DNA of 64,000 nucleotides, from contig NZ_FCOK02000034.1 of NCBI RefSeq assembly GCF_001544555.2, positions 28,532-92,531 on the forward strand, given 5' to 3'. The notes beneath the pieces are model-generated. The model worked only from the letters and a program-made list of their open reading frames with translations, ran no database searches and had not been told where the DNA came from. The position numbers and the translations under genes were made by a program. Source of the stretch: Caballeronia udeis. Its GTDB lineage: Bacteria > Pseudomonadota > Gammaproteobacteria > Burkholderiales > Burkholderiaceae. Below, piece by piece: positions 51,746 through 60,909 of this stretch (position 1 is its first letter; the number at the start of each line of letters is the position of its first letter).

Positions 51746-52478
51746 CCGGGGTATCGCCGGGGGCTCGCGGCGGCACGAACATATAGCCAATCCCGCGCAT
51801 GGTCTGGATGATGCGCGGCTGCGAGGGGTCGTCTTCAATCAGTTGACGCAGCCGCCAGATTGGCACGTCGATGCCGCGTTCTGTCACATCCGCGTGCGTG
51901 CCGTACCAGAGCGTAAGCAGCCGCGAACGCGATAGCGTTTCCATTGGATGGCGCACGAGCACGTTGAGCAGACGCAACTCGCTGTTGGTGAGACGCTGCG
52001 GTTCGCCGTCGCGCGTGAGCGTGCGCCCGTCGAAGTCGAGTTCGAAGCGCCCGAAACGCACCGGTTCCGAGCGCGGAGTGGTCGGGCCGGGCGACCGGGC
52101 CACGCCCTGACGACGCAGCACCGCGCTGATTCGCGCAAGCAGCTCGCGGGGCATGAACGGCTTGCCGAGGTAGTCGTCCGCACCCATCTCCAGGCCGACC
52201 ACGCGGTCGATGTCGTCCGCACGCGCCGTCAGCATGATGACCGGCGTGTCGTCATTGTCCGCGCGCAGCCGGGTGAGCGCCGTCAGGCCGTCGATGCCCG
52301 GCATCATGAGGTCGAGCACGATGATGGACGGGCGTTCGCGCATCACCACCTGATTCAGGTCATGTGCGTCTTGCCGGAATGTGACCGCGAGGCCGCGTTC
52401 ATCGAAAAAAGCCTGCAGCAGGTCGCGCAGCGCGGCGTCGTCGTCGACCAGGAGGATTCGGGTTTCGCTGTTGGACAT
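51738..52478 (-). CDS. OmpR-family response regulator
   Basis: A 246-residue response regulator: receiver domain at about 1-120 with the acidic pocket (LLVDDDAALRD), phospho-Asp in IIVLDLMMPGIDG, Thr/Lys switch residues in VIMLTAR and YLGKPFMPREL, then a winged-helix OmpR/PhoB DNA-binding domain at about 140-240 (LTNSELRLLNVLVRHPMETLSRSRLL, RGIDVPIWRLRQLIEDDP, IQTMRGIGYMFVPP). It is first in an operon with the sensor kinase and divergent from the intradiol dioxygenase gene, which could be one of its targets. Confidence 0.95.
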   Translation of the reverse strand: MSNSETRILLVDDDAALRDLLQAFFDERGLAVTFRQDAHDLNQVVMRERPSIIVLDLMMPGIDGLTALTRLRADNDDTPVIMLTARADDIDRVVGLEMGADDYLGKPFMPRELLARISAVLRRQGVARSPGPTTPRSEPVRFGRFELDFDGRTLTRDGEPQRLTNSELRLLNVLVRHPMETLSRSRLLTLWYGTHADVTERGIDVPIWRLRQLIEDDPSQPRIIQTMRGIGYMFVPPRAPGDTPDA

Positions 52479-52563
52479 GGCGTGAACCTGGATGAGCCTT
52501 GACGGCTTTGTAAGCTGCAATCGAAGCGACTATAAACGATGCACACCGGAGGCGTGTTACGGC

Positions 52564-52703
52564 GTCTTAGCGATTATTTCAGTGTTTTTTTTTGCGAGTG
52601 GTGCCGGCGCTCGACGTATTCCCCGTGGTGCTCCGGATTGTCGGCTCAGACCCTCTAAGGCGCCGTAAGACAAGGGTAACCAACAAAAATCCGCTGCGTC
52701 TTA
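52564..52703. promoter_or_regulatory. GTCTTA repeats between response regulator and dioxygenase
   Basis: GTCTTA occurs directly at 52564-52569 and 52698-52703 (both within GCGTCTTA) and inverted at 52666-52671. TTACGGCG (52557-52564) and CGCCGTAA (52661-52668) also pair. OmpR-type regulators bind such short repeats. The motif is untested and may be coincidence. Confidence 0.3.
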
Positions 52704-52772
52704 TAGTGCCGGCGGCGCGACTGAATCGCAACGATCAGGACGCGTCATTCATGTCAATCAAAAGTGAGCCAG

Positions 52773-53639
52773 ATGGTTAGCAAGACCCGCATTGCCCGTC
52801 GTCAATTCATTTCCACCACCCTCGCGCTCGGAGCCGCACTAAGATTTCCGGCTAGCGCGCAAGCGGCCGAAAACACAAGCAACAGCGCCTTATGCCGGCT
52901 AAGTGCAGAGCAGGAGGTCGGCCCCTACTACATTGAAGACGCCTTGCTAAGGTCCGACATTACCGAGGGGCGCCCGGGCATTCCTCTTCTTCTGAACATA
53001 GCAATTGTTGATGAGCGCCGTTGTTCGCCGCTTGCGAACGCGATCATCGATGTCTGGCAGTGCGATGCACTTGGCATCTATTCGGGATTCACCAAGCAGA
53101 GTGCGTTACCGCAGGGTCTACCTCCGGGCGCCCCGAATTTCGAGCCTCCTCCCGGGGCCGGCGACCGTCATGGCGAACCGCCGCCTCCGCCGCCAGGCCG
53201 ACCGAGTGATCGGCTGACTTTCCTGAGAGGCGTGCAACGTGCGGACGCTCAAGGGAACGTCGTTTTCCAAACGATTTTCCCCGGCTTTTATCCAGGGCGG
53301 ACCAATCACATTCACTTCAAGGTGCGGGTTGCGGGGAATGCCGGCGACAAGTCGCTCAGTGGCGAGCATGTCTCGCATATCGGGCAGATTTTCTTCCCCG
53401 AGGAGCTGACTGTCGAGCTGATGCGGAACCGGCCTTATCGCGATCATCGGATTCAGCGTACAACCCTGTCCGATGACGGCGTATTCGTCGATCAGCAAGG
53501 CGCCAAATCAATCGCACGCGTGCGGGCATTCGATCACTCCGCAGTGGCGAACGGCTTGCGTGCTCAGATTGTCGCGGTTGTCGATCCGGACGCCAAGCCG
53601 TCCCCGGCGCGGCGCTCGCCCGGTGCGTTTCGTGGGTGA
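52773..53639 (+). CDS. Tat-exported intradiol ring-cleavage dioxygenase
   Basis: A 288-residue secreted enzyme. The N-terminus MVSKTRIARRQFISTTLALG followed by AALRFPASAQA is a twin-arginine signal peptide. The core matches intradiol (catechol/protocatechuate-type) dioxygenases: EQEVGPYYIEDALLRSDI (first Fe(III)-ligand Tyr region), NAIIDVWQCDALGIYSGF, a second Tyr ligand in IFPGFYPGRT and the His pair in TNHIHFKV. An unusual Pro/Gly-rich insertion runs from about residue 112 to 148 (GAPNFEPPPGAG, EPPPPPPGRPSD). The folded, metal-loaded enzyme would be exported to the periplasm or outside, perhaps to act on lignin-type or plant catechols. The GTG nine bases upstream is an alternative start. 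Confidence 0.87.
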   Translation: MVSKTRIARRQFISTTLALGAALRFPASAQAAENTSNSALCRLSAEQEVGPYYIEDALLRSDITEGRPGIPLLLNIAIVDERRCSPLANAIIDVWQCDALGIYSGFTKQSALPQGLPPGAPNFEPPPGAGDRHGEPPPPPPGRPSDRLTFLRGVQRADAQGNVVFQTIFPGFYPGRTNHIHFKVRVAGNAGDKSLSGEHVSHIGQIFFPEELTVELMRNRPYRDHRIQRTTLSDDGVFVDQQGAKSIARVRAFDHSAVANGLRAQIVAVVDPDAKPSPARRSPGAFRG

Positions 53640-53830
53640 CCTGCCTACGGAGCCAGGTTCTCTTTAAAGTCATCTACGGCTAAGGGTGTGTTCGCTTGCG
53701 GCGATGCCACCGTAGGCGCCAAAAGCGTACCTGTTGCCGTGGGCGATGGTTACCTCGCGGGGACTCCACGCATTGGTCCCTGGTCTTCGTATAAGTGGCT
53801 AGCGGCGGGAAAGCGGTACGTCCTTGCCCT

Positions 53831-54763
53831 TCAGTCACCGTCGATAAGACGAACCGCGAGTTCCGGGCTGAACGCTCCGGCGGGTGTTGCGGGCGCTGAC
53901 CCGCAGGGTCCGTCGGAATTGCCCGGGACCTTGATCCATACCGGCAACATGGCGCCCGTCGCGCCGGTCGTGCGCGCGCCAATCATCCTGCCGGGCGGAT
54001 TGCACCACTGGCCATCTGAACCTTTGCCGTTACGGCTTGCATCGACAACGAATGGTTTGCTATAGCCGAATTGCCCCGCCAGAGCGGCATTCACGGAGTT
54101 TGCATAATCCGCGGATTCCTGCGTCGTATAGAAATTGGATACGTTCAGCGCAAAACCTTTTGCCTCGCTCAAACCGGCCGCATTGAGCCTGGCGGCCATT
54201 ACAGCCGCGGGAATCCAGTGTGCGTTGCCGCCGTCGAGATACACGTCTGCGGCCGGTGCGTTCTGGCGAAAGCGCGACACGGCATAACGCAGCAGGCCGA
54301 GCCGCTCTTCGCGCTCGGCGTCGGTCTTGAAGCAGTCCAGTTGAGCGGTCGAATCCGGTTCTACGATGACGACCGCATGGCGGTTCCCCAGGCCGCGCGA
54401 GAACGAATCTGTCCAGGCGCGATAAACGGAGGCGTCGGCCAGACCTCCCGCCGACGCCCCTCCGCAGTCGCGATTGGGGATGTTGTAGGCGACCAGAATG
54501 GGTTCCTGGTGCGCGGCATCCGCCCGGTCGACGAAGCGTTTGACCGCCCTGTGAACGTCGCCGCTCCAATTGCCGAACCAGCGCGCCATTGGCACGCTGG
54601 CAATTGATTCCGCAATGCGAGGCGCACGCGGATCCGCTTGATGGGTTCGCACCCACAATGCGGGACTCGAGTCGGGATCGACATAAAACCCGGCACCGGC
54701 ATACGCTTGCGTAACACCCAGAAAGACCGGGGCGGCGATAACAAGAGCGTGTTTGATGCGCAT
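53831..54763 (-). CDS. Secreted glycoside hydrolase family 6 (endoglucanase/cellobiohydrolase type)
   Basis: A 310-residue exported enzyme. The signal peptide MRIKHALVIAAPVFLGVTQAYA is followed by a compact GH6 domain with no carbohydrate-binding module: GFYVDPDSSPALWVRTHQAD, VPMARWFGNWSGD, LVAYNIPNRDCGGASAGG (catalytic Asp region), HAVVIVEPDSTAQLDC, VYLDGGNAHWI, GFALNVSNFYTT and PFVVDASRNGKGSDGQWC. GH6 enzymes cut beta-1,4-glucan with inversion. It is convergent with the intradiol dioxygenase gene. GH6 is not common in Burkholderiaceae, so transfer is possible. Confidence 0.9.
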   Translation of the reverse strand: MRIKHALVIAAPVFLGVTQAYAGAGFYVDPDSSPALWVRTHQADPRAPRIAESIASVPMARWFGNWSGDVHRAVKRFVDRADAAHQEPILVAYNIPNRDCGGASAGGLADASVYRAWTDSFSRGLGNRHAVVIVEPDSTAQLDCFKTDAEREERLGLLRYAVSRFRQNAPAADVYLDGGNAHWIPAAVMAARLNAAGLSEAKGFALNVSNFYTTQESADYANSVNAALAGQFGYSKPFVVDASRNGKGSDGQWCNPPGRMIGARTTGATGAMLPVWIKVPGNSDGPCGSAPATPAGAFSPELAVRLIDGD

Positions 54764-55035
54764 ATTTCGGTTCGGCTCCCAAGGAGGATCCAGCCGCGTA
54801 TGTCTTTGCTTGACGGAAGCTTACCGCTAAGGAGTTGAAGAGACCTTACACGTCGATAATGACAAGCGTGCCATAACTGCCGGGCAATACCGCGTCTCCG
54901 TGAAAATCCCATTATCTTGGGTGAAGCCATGCCCTGTCCCGAAACAGTAACCCGGTCGCGTGGCAGTACAGTGGCGTATGAAAGCAACCTCTGGCGGCGA
55001 TCGGCCGCAAGGCCCTACACCGGCGACGTCCGCGG

Positions 55036-55554
55036 TTACGACCCGCTGGTTTTTACCGCTCTGGCAGGAGTGTATTGCGACGAGCGGCTGTTGACTGACG
55101 GCTTACGCGGCTCTGAAGCATTCGGCCTAGGCCGCGCTTTAACCAGACGTTGTCTCAGCATGTCGTACGCCCAGTAAAAACAGAACGTGTACGGAAGGAA
55201 AACGAGCAGCAGCCCGAGATCCATGAGGAGCGCCTGAACCAACGTCATTTGCAGCCACCATGCGGACAAGGGAACCGCTACCAGGACCAGACCCGTTTCG
55301 AAACCCAGGGCGTGAATCACACGCTGCCATTTCTGAACCCCGCTCGATGCACAAGAAATAAGGACGCCGAAGAAAGAGTTGAATGCGAGACCCCACAGCA
55401 TGGCGGTGATCGAAATTGCAACGGTCAGGGCCGTGGCGTCGCCCAATGGCTTGTCGACGACCCATGACAGGACGGGGGCAAAAATACTGATGGCAAGTCC
55501 TTCGAAGAGAAGTACCTGGAAAATGCGTTCATATAAGCTGCGTGGCGTGGCCAT
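55036..55554 (-). CDS. PACE-family multidrug/biocide efflux pump
   Basis: A 172-residue inner-membrane protein made of two BTP repeats of two helices each: LYERIFQVLLFEGLAISIF (with the conserved acidic residue in helix 1), AMLWGLAFNSFFG, RVIHALGFETGLVLVAVPL and FCFYWAYDMLRQR. This is the PACE (AceI-like) family that exports chlorhexidine and other cationic biocides with protons. A 30-residue polar tail is longer than usual. Divergent from a LysR regulator (89 bp), the standard PACE arrangement. Confidence 0.92.
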   Translation of the reverse strand: MATPRSLYERIFQVLLFEGLAISIFAPVLSWVVDKPLGDATALTVAISITAMLWGLAFNSFFGVLISCASSGVQKWQRVIHALGFETGLVLVAVPLSAWWLQMTLVQALLMDLGLLLVFLPYTFCFYWAYDMLRQRLVKARPRPNASEPRKPSVNSRSSQYTPARAVKTSGS

Positions 55555-55643
55555 CTCGACCTCACTTGTGAATGGATGGTTGCCATTTTCAGGGGTCGCG
55601 CCTACTATTTCAAATTGCTTACTATCGGAAAATCAGATAGATC

Positions 55644-56525
55644 ATGGTTGCTTCTATCGACGCATTGATTGTGTTTTCGGAGGCCGCTGCTGCGGGTTCC
55701 TTCTCGGCGGCCGCGAGAAAGCTGGGACGCAGTCAATCAACCGTCAGCACGATCATCGCGGACATGGAGATTGACCTGGCCGTCGAACTCTTTGACCGGT
55801 CTACCCGAAAACCTCGTCTTACAGCGCACGGGGAGGCGTTGCTTGCCAATGCTCGAGAGACGCTTGAAGCACATGATCGTCTGGTACAGGCCGCGGCGCG
55901 GCTAAGCGCGGGGTTGGAGCCGAGCCTGAGCCTGGCGATCTCCAACACGTATCAGCCCCCTCATTACGAGAAGTTGCTCGTTGCATTCGAAAAGCGCTTT
56001 CCCACGGTCGAACTCGAGTGCCTGGTCAAGGAGGACGAAGACGTGGTCTCGCTGGTGCAGGAGCGCCGCGCGGAACTGGGGGTAGTGGCGGCCCAAGCCG
56101 TCTATCCTCCGGATGTCCGCTCGATCAGGCTGGCGGAGTCGTCGGAGCTGGCGCTGTTCGTCGCCAAGGGACATCCTTTAAGCGGCCTTCCGGACCTGAC
56201 GATGGAGAAGCTCGCCAAGCACCGTGAATTGCGGATCAACACAGGAGTGAAGCCGGGCGAGCATCGGAGAAGCGTGCGAGTCTGGTCTGCCGACAGTTAT
56301 CTGCTCCTGCTGGAAATGGCGGAGCTGGGCTTTGGATGGACCGAGTTGCCTCGCTGGGTCGCGGATCGTTTTGGCGCGAAAACGCTGAAGGAATTATCGG
56401 CGCGCGGGTGGCCCCGGTTGGTCGCTGTCGACGCCCTGTGTTTAAAGGGGGCTTCGCTAGGCCTCGCGGGGAACTGGCTGCTGGATGCCCTGACAACGCT
56501 CGGTGCAAAAGCCGATTCGAACTAA
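55644..56525 (+). CDS. LysR-family regulator, PACE-associated
   Basis: A 293-residue LysR regulator: HTH at about 1-60 (AAAGSFSAAARKLGRSQSTVSTIIADMEIDL) and effector domain at about 90-285. It lies divergent from the PACE efflux gene, as do the regulators of AceI-type pumps, and so probably activates it in the presence of a substrate. Confidence 0.92.
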   Translation: MVASIDALIVFSEAAAAGSFSAAARKLGRSQSTVSTIIADMEIDLAVELFDRSTRKPRLTAHGEALLANARETLEAHDRLVQAAARLSAGLEPSLSLAISNTYQPPHYEKLLVAFEKRFPTVELECLVKEDEDVVSLVQERRAELGVVAAQAVYPPDVRSIRLAESSELALFVAKGHPLSGLPDLTMEKLAKHRELRINTGVKPGEHRRSVRVWSADSYLLLLEMAELGFGWTELPRWVADRFGAKTLKELSARGWPRLVAVDALCLKGASLGLAGNWLLDALTTLGAKADSN

Positions 56526-56557
56526 CCCCCCAATGATCCGCTAAGCGCTGCTGCCGT

Positions 56558-57379
56558 TTAGTCGCTTAGCCGCTCGATCATCGCAATACCCGCCGCCGGA
56601 TTGTGTGTCTTGAAGCCGCTGATCACATACAAATAGACGTCTCGGGACGTGGTCGCCGGCGCTGGTTTGCCAAGCGTTTCAAGTCCCTTCGGTGTGCCGC
56701 CGGACGCCCAGTCGCGGGCGCGCCTGGTCCATAGATCCAGCGTGTCGTCGTCATAGCCATGCGCGAACTGTTCGGTCGTCCCCATGATCCGCGCATAGAC
56801 AAACTTCGCCGTTACATCCGCGATCTGTGGATATTTCGAGTCACCCGCCATCACGATGGCAACACCATGCTTGCGGGCGAGGGCAACAAACGCCTCGTCG
56901 CGAAAACTCTCATGTCGAACTTCGAGCGCATGCCTGATTTCGCAGCCATCGACCTTATGTGGCAGAAGATTAAGGAAGGCTTCGACGTCGTCTGCGTCGA
57001 ATTGTTTGGTCGGAGGGAATTGCCAATTGATCGGGCCGAGCTTGTTCTTCAATTCGAGCACGCCGCTGGCGAGGAAGCGTTCGACGGATTCGCCGGCCTC
57101 TGCAAGCACCCGCCTGTGCGTTGAGAACCGCGGCGCCTTTAGGGAGAAGACAAAGTCATCCGGCGTTTCGTCGTGCCACTTCGCAAACGTGGCCGGTTTC
57201 TGCGAGCCGTAGAACGTGCCGTTGATCTCGATGGTGGTCAGCTTGCGGCTCGCGTATTCGAGCTCGCGCTTTTGCACGAGCCCTTGCGGATAGAACATGC
57301 CGCGCCACGGCTCGAAGGTCCAGCCGCCGATGCCGATCCTGATCTGCCCAGCCTTGCCCGCCGTCTTTCGGGTTGCCAT
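56558..57379 (-). CDS. DUF72 family protein (YecE-like)
   Basis: A 273-residue DUF72/YecE protein with a TIM-barrel-like fold: IRIGIGGWTFEPWRGMFYPQGL, TTIEINGTFYGSQKPATFAKW, FVFSLKAPRFSTHRRVLAEAGE, GPINWQFPPTKQFDADDVEAFL and FVYARIMGTTEQFAHGYDD. The family's activity is unknown. The ATG at 57379 has GGGAGGA about 12 bases upstream; a longer frame lacks support. It is convergent with the PACE-associated LysR gene. Confidence 0.9.
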   Translation of the reverse strand: MATRKTAGKAGQIRIGIGGWTFEPWRGMFYPQGLVQKRELEYASRKLTTIEINGTFYGSQKPATFAKWHDETPDDFVFSLKAPRFSTHRRVLAEAGESVERFLASGVLELKNKLGPINWQFPPTKQFDADDVEAFLNLLPHKVDGCEIRHALEVRHESFRDEAFVALARKHGVAIVMAGDSKYPQIADVTAKFVYARIMGTTEQFAHGYDDDTLDLWTRRARDWASGGTPKGLETLGKPAPATTSRDVYLYVISGFKTHNPAAGIAMIERLSD

Positions 57380-57458
57380 GAATGAGATTCCTCCCGGTGC
57401 ACTCGATGCGCTCAAGTGTAGCGAATTGGAACCAGGCGTGCGATGCCGGGCGTGAGGC

Positions 57459-58856
57459 TCAGCTATCGGAAGAAGATTGAAGGTCGGTGGCGGGGGCATG
57501 CTGCGTGGCAGAAAATGGCTGCCTGCTAGCGCGGTCGTTAGCCAACGCAGACTGTCCGGTACGCGTGAACGCCACGAGCGCGAGCGAAACCAGCGCCGCA
57601 AAGACCACATAGAAAGCGGGCACATAGTGGCTGCCGGTCGCCTGCGTCAGTGTTGAGACAGTCAACGGCGCCATGCCGCCAAACAAGGTCACCGCGAGGT
57701 TATACGACAGCGCCACGCCAGTCGAACGCGCCTTCGCCGGGAAGATCGCCGACAGCATGCCGGGATGCGGACCCGCTATCGCAACCTGGAAAAGGGACGC
57801 AATAATCTGCGCGATCAAAAGACGCGTGAGCGATGGCGCAGAGACGATGAACCAGAATAAAGGGAACGTGCACAGCAACCAGGTGATCACCAGCGGATAG
57901 AAAAGCCGGTAGGCGCCGAATTTATCGGCGAGTTTCCCTGACAAGGGAAACAGCAGGAAGTTGATGACCCCGCCAATGAACGTTCCAAGCAAAGCCGACT
58001 TGAGCGGGAGATGCAGTTGATGTTCCACATACACGGGCAAATACGCGTTCCACAAATAATTGGACGCGGTGCCTATGATCATCACGCCCATCGCACATAA
58101 GGCCGCATCGCCTTGTTCACGCACGAAGTCGCGCAGCCGGAAAGCGCGCGTAGCACCAGCGCGGACTTGCTTGCGCAACGCCTCGAACTCCGGCGACTCG
58201 GCAATGTTATGCCGGATGTAAAACCCCAGCGGTCCGATGAGTGCGCCAATCAGGAACGGCACGCGCCAGCCCCAGCTCGTCAGCGAGTTCGTCGAGAGAT
58301 TATTGATCAGCAGATAGCTGCATCCTGACGCCAGCAAGATGGCAAGCGCCTGCGAGGACATGTTGAAGCTGCCGTAGAACATCTTCTTGCCGGGCGGCGC
58401 GCTTTCCACTACAACCACCGACGAAAGGCTGAACTGCCCGCCGATCGCCAGTCCCTGGATCAGCCGTGCCAGCAGAACGAGCAGCGGAGCCGCGACGCCC
58501 AGGGTCGCGTACCCGGGAGCGAGGCCCAGTATCAGCGTGCCGGCGCACATCATCAGCATAACCAACGAAAGTGCGCGAGTACGGCCAACGCGATCCGCAT
58601 AGATGCCGAGCAGAACCCCGCCAAGCGGCCGGACCAGAAAGCCAACGGCGAACGTGGCGAGAGCGAGCGACATGGACACTACGCTGCTTCCGACGGAGAA
58701 GAACACCTCTGCGATGATCTTCGAGAAATACACATACGCCGTGAAGTCGAACCACTCGAAGCCACTGCCGATCACCGAGGCGACCAGTGTGCGGCGGACC
58801 TGCCGCCGGTCAGGCGCAGTGGGCGTTGATGCGCCTTCGTGTTCTGCCGGATTCAT
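57459..58856 (-). CDS. MHS-family MFS transporter (metabolite:H+ symporter)
   Basis: A 465-residue major facilitator of the metabolite:H+ symporter group (ProP/CitA/KgtP type): helix 1 with IGSGFEWFDFTAYVYFSKII, the loop 2-3 motif GIYADRVGRTRALSLVMLMM, RLIQGLAIGGQFSLSSVVVVE in helix 4 and GKLADKFGAYRLF in loop 8-9. The start has GGAGGAG seven bases upstream. It lies between the alpha/beta hydrolase gene (about 130 bp upstream) and the DUF72 gene; the substrate is probably an organic acid or ester-derived product. Confidence 0.92.
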   Translation of the reverse strand: MNPAEHEGASTPTAPDRRQVRRTLVASVIGSGFEWFDFTAYVYFSKIIAEVFFSVGSSVVSMSLALATFAVGFLVRPLGGVLLGIYADRVGRTRALSLVMLMMCAGTLILGLAPGYATLGVAAPLLVLLARLIQGLAIGGQFSLSSVVVVESAPPGKKMFYGSFNMSSQALAILLASGCSYLLINNLSTNSLTSWGWRVPFLIGALIGPLGFYIRHNIAESPEFEALRKQVRAGATRAFRLRDFVREQGDAALCAMGVMIIGTASNYLWNAYLPVYVEHQLHLPLKSALLGTFIGGVINFLLFPLSGKLADKFGAYRLFYPLVITWLLCTFPLFWFIVSAPSLTRLLIAQIIASLFQVAIAGPHPGMLSAIFPAKARSTGVALSYNLAVTLFGGMAPLTVSTLTQATGSHYVPAFYVVFAALVSLALVAFTRTGQSALANDRASRQPFSATQHAPATDLQSSSDS

Positions 58857-58953
58857 ATGTCATCTCCTCCTGCGCGTTGCCGCTGAAGAGCGGGCAAATA
58901 AGCGCGATATGCACCGCCGGCCCGGGACGCGAACGCGCGCCGGGCGAGAGAGC

Positions 58954-58969
58954 CTCGCGGATTCGCGAG
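58954..58969 (-). terminator. Short hairpin after the alpha/beta hydrolase gene
   Basis: CTCGCG-GATT-CGCGAG, a perfect 6-bp stem 15 bases beyond the hydrolase stop on the minus strand. It has no U-run; a weak terminator or a read-through processing site before the MHS transporter gene. Confidence 0.35.
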
Positions 58970-58983
58970 CTTATGCTTTTGAA

Positions 58984-59850
58984 CTAGCTGGAGCGGCGCT
59001 CGCGCAGCACGCCGGCAAGGAAATGCTGAACCGCGCTCACGGCCATCATGCCGTTGTGTGGAACGTTATCCAGTTCATCCAGCTCGACGCTGACCCCCGC
59101 TGCTTCGAACGTCGCCTTGAGCGTCCTGAGACGTTCCGGACGGGTAGCGCCGGCGTCGTTCGCGCCCGGCATGTTGTGACGGCCACCTTCCCGATGCGTG
59201 ATCTCCCACGTTTCCAGATCCGCTTTGCCGACCACCATGTGAACCGGCACGCGGCGCAACACGTCGAGGTCGAACGCCTTGCCGAACTGTTGCTCGAAAC
59301 CCCGCAAGCCGATCCACCAGTCGCGGTTGACATCGAGCAGGGTCACCGAGCCGGGTGCACCAATCGACACGGCCCAGAGCTTTTCCGGGTGCAGGTAGGC
59401 GAAACGGTTAGCAAACTGTCCGCCGCCGGAAAAGCCGAACAATGCGAACTGGTCGAAACGCTTGCCATAGCGCTCGCTGATCTCGTCGACCATATCGAGC
59501 AGCACACGGTCATAGCGAATGTCGCCTTCCATCAGATGTTTGAAACCGTCCCGGTTGCCGTCACCGCGCACGCCGACCGGAAATAGCGGGCATAGGACAA
59601 TGCAGTTGTTCCAGCGGCCGAACTCCGAGAACGCATCGCGGTAGTGAGCGAACTGACGCCCCGTCCCGTGCATGACCACCACGAGCTCAACGTTATTGCC
59701 CGACTCGCGGATGGTTTCCGGCACGTACAACGTGTAAGCGAAACGTGGGTCGTTGCGACTGGAAAACACGGTTGTCGAACCAAGTTCGTAATACGCCTGT
59801 CCGCGCTCGGCGGTTTCGTCCATGGACGGAGAGGGGGTTGCCCGAGACAT
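58984..59850 (-). CDS. Alpha/beta hydrolase (PHB-depolymerase/esterase-like)
   Basis: A 288-residue hydrolase: the strand LVVVMHGTGRQFAHYRDAF with the oxyanion region, the nucleophile elbow FALFGFSGGGQFANRFAYL (Ser about 152), an Asp in VVGKADLETWEI and His in DNVPHNGMMAV. It resembles feruloyl esterase/PHB depolymerase-type proteins but has no signal peptide, so it is probably cytosolic. The start at 59850 has AAGG 8 bases upstream. It is divergent from the LysR at 59979 and followed by an MHS transporter gene, a likely uptake-plus-hydrolysis unit. Confidence 0.85.
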   Translation of the reverse strand: MSRATPSPSMDETAERGQAYYELGSTTVFSSRNDPRFAYTLYVPETIRESGNNVELVVVMHGTGRQFAHYRDAFSEFGRWNNCIVLCPLFPVGVRGDGNRDGFKHLMEGDIRYDRVLLDMVDEISERYGKRFDQFALFGFSGGGQFANRFAYLHPEKLWAVSIGAPGSVTLLDVNRDWWIGLRGFEQQFGKAFDLDVLRRVPVHMVVGKADLETWEITHREGGRHNMPGANDAGATRPERLRTLKATFEAAGVSVELDELDNVPHNGMMAVSAVQHFLAGVLRERRSS

Positions 59851-59939
59851 GTCTGCAGCCTTGTAGTGGAATGGTTCACCGTACAATTGTGCAGTTGGTC
59901 ATTCAAAAAAACTAACTGATTTATATTTACGCAAACTAA

Positions 59940-59953
59940 ACTAAATCTTTAGT
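59940..59953. promoter_or_regulatory. ACTAAA-N2-TTTAGT dyad between hydrolase and LysR genes
   Basis: A perfect 6-bp inverted repeat 26 bp before the LysR start, in an AT-rich stretch that also holds partial repeats of AAACTAA. A good candidate LysR operator for the divergent promoter pair. Confidence 0.45.
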
Positions 59954-59978
59954 CTCGCAACCTCGGCACGCTATTCCC

Positions 59979-60854
59979 ATGAGCACTATCCGGTTTTTGC
60001 GCACGTTCCTTGCGGTTGAAAAATACGGCTCGTTCGCCGCCGCCGCGGGTCGCGTTGCATTGACCCAGGCAGCGGTCGGACAGCAGATGCGCGCGTTGGA
60101 GGAGGAGTTCCGAAGGCCGCTGTTCTCCCGATCGGGGCGAGTCATTACGCTGACCCCCGCTGCTCGGGCGCTTATCCCCCAGGCGCGCAAACTGGTCGCG
60201 GCGTATGAGGCAATGCTGGCTGACGCGGATACCGGACACGACATTGCAGGCAGCATCACCGTGGGCGCGATAGTCTCGGCAATGGGCTTTCTGTCGGAGA
60301 ATGTGGTTAGCCTGAAAGCGCAGTATCCGGCGCTTGATGTCCGGCTGGTTCTCGGTCATAGCGGAGAGCTGGCGGAGCAGGTCACGGCGTCCAGGATAGA
60401 CGCCGCGCTTACCGTGCAGATACCGTACGAGATGCCGGTCAATCTTCAATGGACGCCACTTTACGAAGAGCCCTTGATGCTGATCGCAAGCACGCGGGTT
60501 GCGACGGCACAGGCAGACGTCGGGTCCTTGCTCAAGAGTCATCCGTTCATTCGCTTCGACCGGACGTCGCCAACAGGGGCGAAGGTCGAGCAGACCTTGC
60601 GGCGCATGCGGATAAAACCCAAGGAGGTTCTCGAGGTCAATTCGGTAGCCGCAATCATCGACCTGGTCCGGCAAAACGTGGGAATTTCCATCGTGCCTTT
60701 GCTTAAGCATGTGGCATGGACACGCGACCATTCGCTGATTGCACTACAACTTCCCTACGGTTCGCTCAAGCGGGTAATCGGCATGCTTGAAAATGGCCGC
60801 CAGCTCGAGATTACGGCGGTAGTGCGGCAGAAGCTGCTGCAGACATTGGCTTAA
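59979..60854 (+). CDS. LysR-family transcriptional regulator
   Basis: A 291-residue LysR regulator: HTH at about 1-60 (FAAAAGRVALTQAAVGQQMRALEEEF) and ligand domain at about 90-290 (SITVGAIVSAMGFLSENVV, LTVQIPYEMPVNLQW, FIRFDRTSPTGAKVEQTLRR). It is divergent from the hydrolase/MHS transporter pair and so probably controls it. Confidence 0.92.
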   Translation: MSTIRFLRTFLAVEKYGSFAAAAGRVALTQAAVGQQMRALEEEFRRPLFSRSGRVITLTPAARALIPQARKLVAAYEAMLADADTGHDIAGSITVGAIVSAMGFLSENVVSLKAQYPALDVRLVLGHSGELAEQVTASRIDAALTVQIPYEMPVNLQWTPLYEEPLMLIASTRVATAQADVGSLLKSHPFIRFDRTSPTGAKVEQTLRRMRIKPKEVLEVNSVAAIIDLVRQNVGISIVPLLKHVAWTRDHSLIALQLPYGSLKRVIGMLENGRQLEITAVVRQKLLQTLA

Positions 60855-60909
60855 GCCACCCTGGATTTCGTCGATGCATTGCCCCGGTCTTACCTATCCT
60901 TACCGGCGC

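Noticed and set aside
53640..53830. Gene between the dioxygenase and the GH6 gene
   Set aside because: Frames on both strands are short or shadow-like, without start signals or recognisable motifs.
54917..55177. 86-codon plus-strand frame before the PACE gene
   Set aside because: It overlaps the PACE 3' end and has an Arg/Leu-rich, featureless translation.
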